Shown in pieces: positions 6,527-8,384 of a DNA stretch of 8,384 nt. The stretch covers positions 1 through 8,384 of the forward strand of contig CAIVHJ010000176.1 of assembly GCA_903905665.1 (NCBI GenBank). Reading direction: 5' to 3'. A program made the position numbers and the translations under genes. Numbering within the stretch: position 1 is the first letter of the stretch; every line of letters starts with the position of its first letter. The notes beneath the pieces are model-generated. The model worked only from the letters and a program-made list of their open reading frames with translations. It had not been told where the DNA came from and did no database searches. The DNA comes from an uncultured Phycisphaerales bacterium (GTDB lineage: Bacteria; Planctomycetota; Phycisphaerae; UBA1845; CAIVHJ01).

Positions 6527-8095
6527 TCAATCGCTATCATGCAGTTCAGGTCGCGTGGCGAGGAATTGAAGCAATCGCGTGGCAGAGACGGGGATGTTTC
6601 CAAGTTCCGCGGCTTCCAGAGTGGCCATGGCATTGCCGAGGTAGGCGGATTGCATCAGGTTGGCCCCGCACGCCAAAGCCAGCGTACAACCCGACAGAAA
6701 AGCATCACCGCATCCCATCGGGTCGATCGCGAGTCCGCCCAGTGCCTGCAGAAACTCGCTCCGCAAACGTCCATCCCAGTCGCGCGAAGTGGGGTCCTGG
6801 GAGGGGCGATCGAAAGTGACGACACCGTTGCGGCCCAGCGTCACCATCAAGTGGCGGGCCTGGGTGATGCGTAGCATTTTGTAGGCCACCGTAGAAAGCC
6901 CCTCATCAAAATCCTGCAGCGCCTCCCGAAGTTCGCGTTCGGTGGGACAGAATAGGTCCACGTGGCGGAAATTCAGCAGCGTTCCGCGCGCCCCACTGAC
7001 ATCTGCCACTATCGTTCCTACCCGCTCCCGAAGTGGATCGAGGATTTTCAGCAGCATTCCGTCGGTCACGGCACCATATCCAAAATCGCAGAACACCACG
7101 GCGTCCACCGAAGCTGCTTGTGAAAGCAATTGGTCCGCAGCATCATGAACTGTCCGCGAGTCCATCGGCTGATTTTCGGATTGTTCTACTTTCAGGAGTT
7201 TCGATTCTTCCACAAGATAGCGCGTTTTGACAACCGGATGGTGGCGGGTGAGCATCGAATGAATCTCGACGCCGTCGGTTTGCAGTTGTTTAATCGCCCA
7301 GTGGGAAAGCTCGTCCTCGCCCAGACACGTGAACAACGAAACGTGCGCTCCCAGCTGCGCCAAATGACGGGCCACCACTCCCGCCGCCCCCACATAAAGA
7401 CGCTCATCCAACTGCTTGAGCGACAGAATCGGAGATTCGCTGGCGATGTCGATGGCATCGCAAAGAACGTAGCGGTCGATCACCGTGTCGCCGATCACCA
7501 GCACCCGCAATCGGGAAAAACGGCCGATCCACTCGCCGATCTTCTCCTGTGTGATTTGATATCGTCCGCAAATCAGTTTCAACCGACGCATTTCCAGTTC
7601 CGAGTCGCGCCCCAGCCGCCGAACCAGATCGGTTGAACTGAAAATCACTTCTCCGCTGGTGAAAACCACCTGACCGCCCAGTTGCTCCACCAACTCTCGC
7701 TCCTGAAGAAACCGGGGGTCGAGCGACTGGGCATACTCCTGACCTTTGACATACACATCCGGCCGGATGGACTCAATCACGTCGGCTGCGGTTTCGTGGG
7801 GATCGACATAAACCCAATCGACGAATTCCAGGGCAGCCAGATTTTCCGCGCGGAGTTCCTGGGGAACATAAGGGCGTTCCGGCCCCTTGTCCATGGCGGC
7901 ATCACCGGTGATCGACACCACCAGAATGTCACCGTGGTGACCGGCTTCCTGCAAATAACGAAGATGACCCGGATGGACAATATCGAAACAACCGTGACAC
8001 AACACCACCGTCCGACCATCCCGACGCGAGTTTGAAACTGCCTCGAGCAAGGCCGGTTTGTCCACGATCTTTTCCTTGTAACGCTGAAGATTCAT
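6527..8095 (-). CDS. Two-domain nucleotidyltransferase / PfkB sugar kinase, HldE-like with reversed domain order
   Basis: E. coli HldE makes ADP-heptose for lipopolysaccharide: an N-terminal PfkB kinase phosphorylates heptose 7-phosphate at C1 and a C-terminal domain adds AMP. This 522-residue protein has the same two folds in reverse order. Residues 28-160 are the nucleotidyltransferase: GCFDIVHPGHLRYL with the HxGH motif at 41-44, RPYVPQELRAENLAALEFVDWVYV, DVYVKGQEYA (113-122) and FSSTDLV (152-158). Residues 196-512 are the kinase: LRVLVIGDTVIDRY, VGAAGVVARHLAQLGA (235-250), VVFCDFGYGAV, FCPTERE, and DPMGCGDAFLSG (458-469) with the catalytic Asp464. Some kinase substrate-site positions differ from HldE, so the sugar is uncertain. 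The start ATG 8095 has GAGGA at 8111-8107 upstream; ATG 8113 is possible. A TTG at 8272 would lie upstream of the likely promoter and is unlikely. Confidence 0.88.
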   Translation of the reverse strand: MNLQRYKEKIVDKPALLEAVSNSRRDGRTVVLCHGCFDIVHPGHLRYLQEAGHHGDILVVSITGDAAMDKGPERPYVPQELRAENLAALEFVDWVYVDPHETAADVIESIRPDVYVKGQEYAQSLDPRFLQERELVEQLGGQVVFTSGEVIFSSTDLVRRLGRDSELEMRRLKLICGRYQITQEKIGEWIGRFSRLRVLVIGDTVIDRYVLCDAIDIASESPILSLKQLDERLYVGAAGVVARHLAQLGAHVSLFTCLGEDELSHWAIKQLQTDGVEIHSMLTRHHPVVKTRYLVEESKLLKVEQSENQPMDSRTVHDAADQLLSQAASVDAVVFCDFGYGAVTDGMLLKILDPLRERVGTIVADVSGARGTLLNFRHVDLFCPTERELREALQDFDEGLSTVAYKMLRITQARHLMVTLGRNGVVTFDRPSQDPTSRDWDGRLRSEFLQALGGLAIDPMGCGDAFLSGCTLALACGANLMQSAYLGNAMATLEAAELGNIPVSATRLLQFLATRPELHDSD

Positions 8096-8204
8096 CCTGA
8101 CTAATATCCTCATATTCCGCGAAATGATCTGTCGCGAGTGATCCGGAACCCTCCGCCTGCAAATCAATTCCGGCAGATTCTGTTTGGCCCGCCGGATGAG
8201 TTCA

Positions 8205-8210
8205 ATTATA
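8205..8210 (-). promoter_or_regulatory. Candidate -10 box of the nucleotidyltransferase/kinase gene
   Basis: The minus strand reads TATAAT here, a perfect -10, in an AT-rich patch of the non-coding gap. The -35 at 17 bp (minus TGTCAA, plus 8228-8233) is poor. Transcription would start near 8198, leaving a leader of about 100 bases before ATG 8095. This placement rules against translation from the TTG at 8272. Confidence 0.4.
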
Positions 8211-8225
8211 GAGCCTTCTGAATAA

Positions 8226-8282
8226 CCTTGACAGACATGGTAGAGTGTGGGGAGTGTTGGATCAAGGATCAAGATGGGATCA
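8226..8282 (+). repeat. Short dyad and GGATCA repeats upstream of the last gene
   Basis: CCTTGA at 8226-8231 and its complement TCAAGG at 8262-8267 form a dyad with a 30-bp centre. GGATCA occurs at 8259, 8266 and 8277 (the first two as tandem GGATCAA), and GAGTGT occurs at 8243 and 8252. A perfect TTGACA lies at 8228-8233 on the plus strand but no -10 follows at the right distance. The set may be an operator for the divergent pair, or chance. Confidence 0.25.
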
Positions 8283-8287
8283 GGAGG
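8282..8287 (+). promoter_or_regulatory. Strong Shine-Dalgarno of the gene at the right edge
   Basis: AGGAGG is followed after six bases by ATG at 8294, with an open frame to the window edge. This is the main evidence that a real gene begins here. Confidence 0.7.
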
Positions 8288-8293
8288 CGAGCG

Positions 8294-8384
8294 ATGGAAC
8301 GACGACTGGCAGAACGAAGTTTTGTCGATGAGATGACCTGTGACCTCGGGGGACGTCGGACGACGGCGTTTTTTGAGAAATGTA
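8294..8384 (+). CDS. Start of an unrecognised gene (3' end beyond window)
   Basis: Only 30 codons are visible, all open. ATG 8294 has AGGAGG at 8282-8287, one of the two best ribosome sites in the window. The peptide begins MERRLAERSFVDEMTCDLGG and continues RRTTAFFEKC. It is charged, with no signal peptide or membrane segment so far, and contains two cysteines. I do not recognise a family from this fragment. It is divergent from the nucleotidyltransferase/kinase gene across a 198-bp gap that holds the candidate promoter and repeats described there. The case rests on the ribosome site and open frame, not on homology. Confidence 0.6.
   Translation, partial: MERRLAERSFVDEMTCDLGGRRTTAFFEKC

Noticed and set aside
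8096..8272. N-terminal extension of the nucleotidyltransferase/kinase from a TTG at 8272
   Set aside because: It needs a rare start upstream of a perfect TATAAT, and the extra residues resemble no part of the family.

Overview
The window looks like a stretch of ordinary chromosome from a Gram-negative bacterium of the PVC group (Planctomycetota, Verrucomicrobiota and relatives), most likely a planctomycete. The main pointer is the 175-residue protein at 4454-4981. It carries the core of the uncharacterised Minf_1886 (TIGR04138) family, which I know only from Planctomycetes, Verrucomicrobia and neighbours. The coaE-rho order, the planctomycete-like insertion in HolB and a heptose-type sugar kinase/nucleotidyltransferase (suggesting lipopolysaccharide) agree with this. 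The phylum is an inference; no rRNA gene is present. I see no mobile element, CRISPR array, tRNA, phage gene or obvious foreign segment.

Layout. On the plus strand, positions 1-4981 hold the 3' part of coaE (dephospho-CoA kinase), then rho, holB (DNA polymerase III delta'), a ricT/PSP1 gene and the Minf_1886 gene. A 157-bp leader with three possible stem-loops precedes rho, which has a strong Shine-Dalgarno. HolB follows rho after about 50 bp. RicT follows holB after 61 bp, and that gap holds a good sigma70-type promoter. The right half alternates strands: trmB (minus, 4995-5642), a yggS-type PLP protein (plus, 5661-6491), and a two-domain nucleotidyltransferase-PfkB kinase (minus, 6527-8095). 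An unrecognised gene begins on the plus strand at 8294 and runs off the window.

How the genes work together. Most are housekeeping: CoA synthesis, transcription termination, the replication clamp loader, RNA processing (RicT is a partner of RNase Y in Bacillus), tRNA m7G46 modification, vitamin B6 homeostasis and nucleotide-activated sugar synthesis. The holB-ricT pair is also adjacent in Bacillus subtilis, so this is an old gene neighbourhood.

I did not find a clear new system. The points most worth a second look are these: the kinase/nucleotidyltransferase fusion has the reverse domain order to E. coli HldE and altered substrate-site motifs; a conserved family of unknown function lies beside ricT; the rho leader looks structured; and trmB and yggS start only 18 bp apart, so each promoter must lie inside the other gene.
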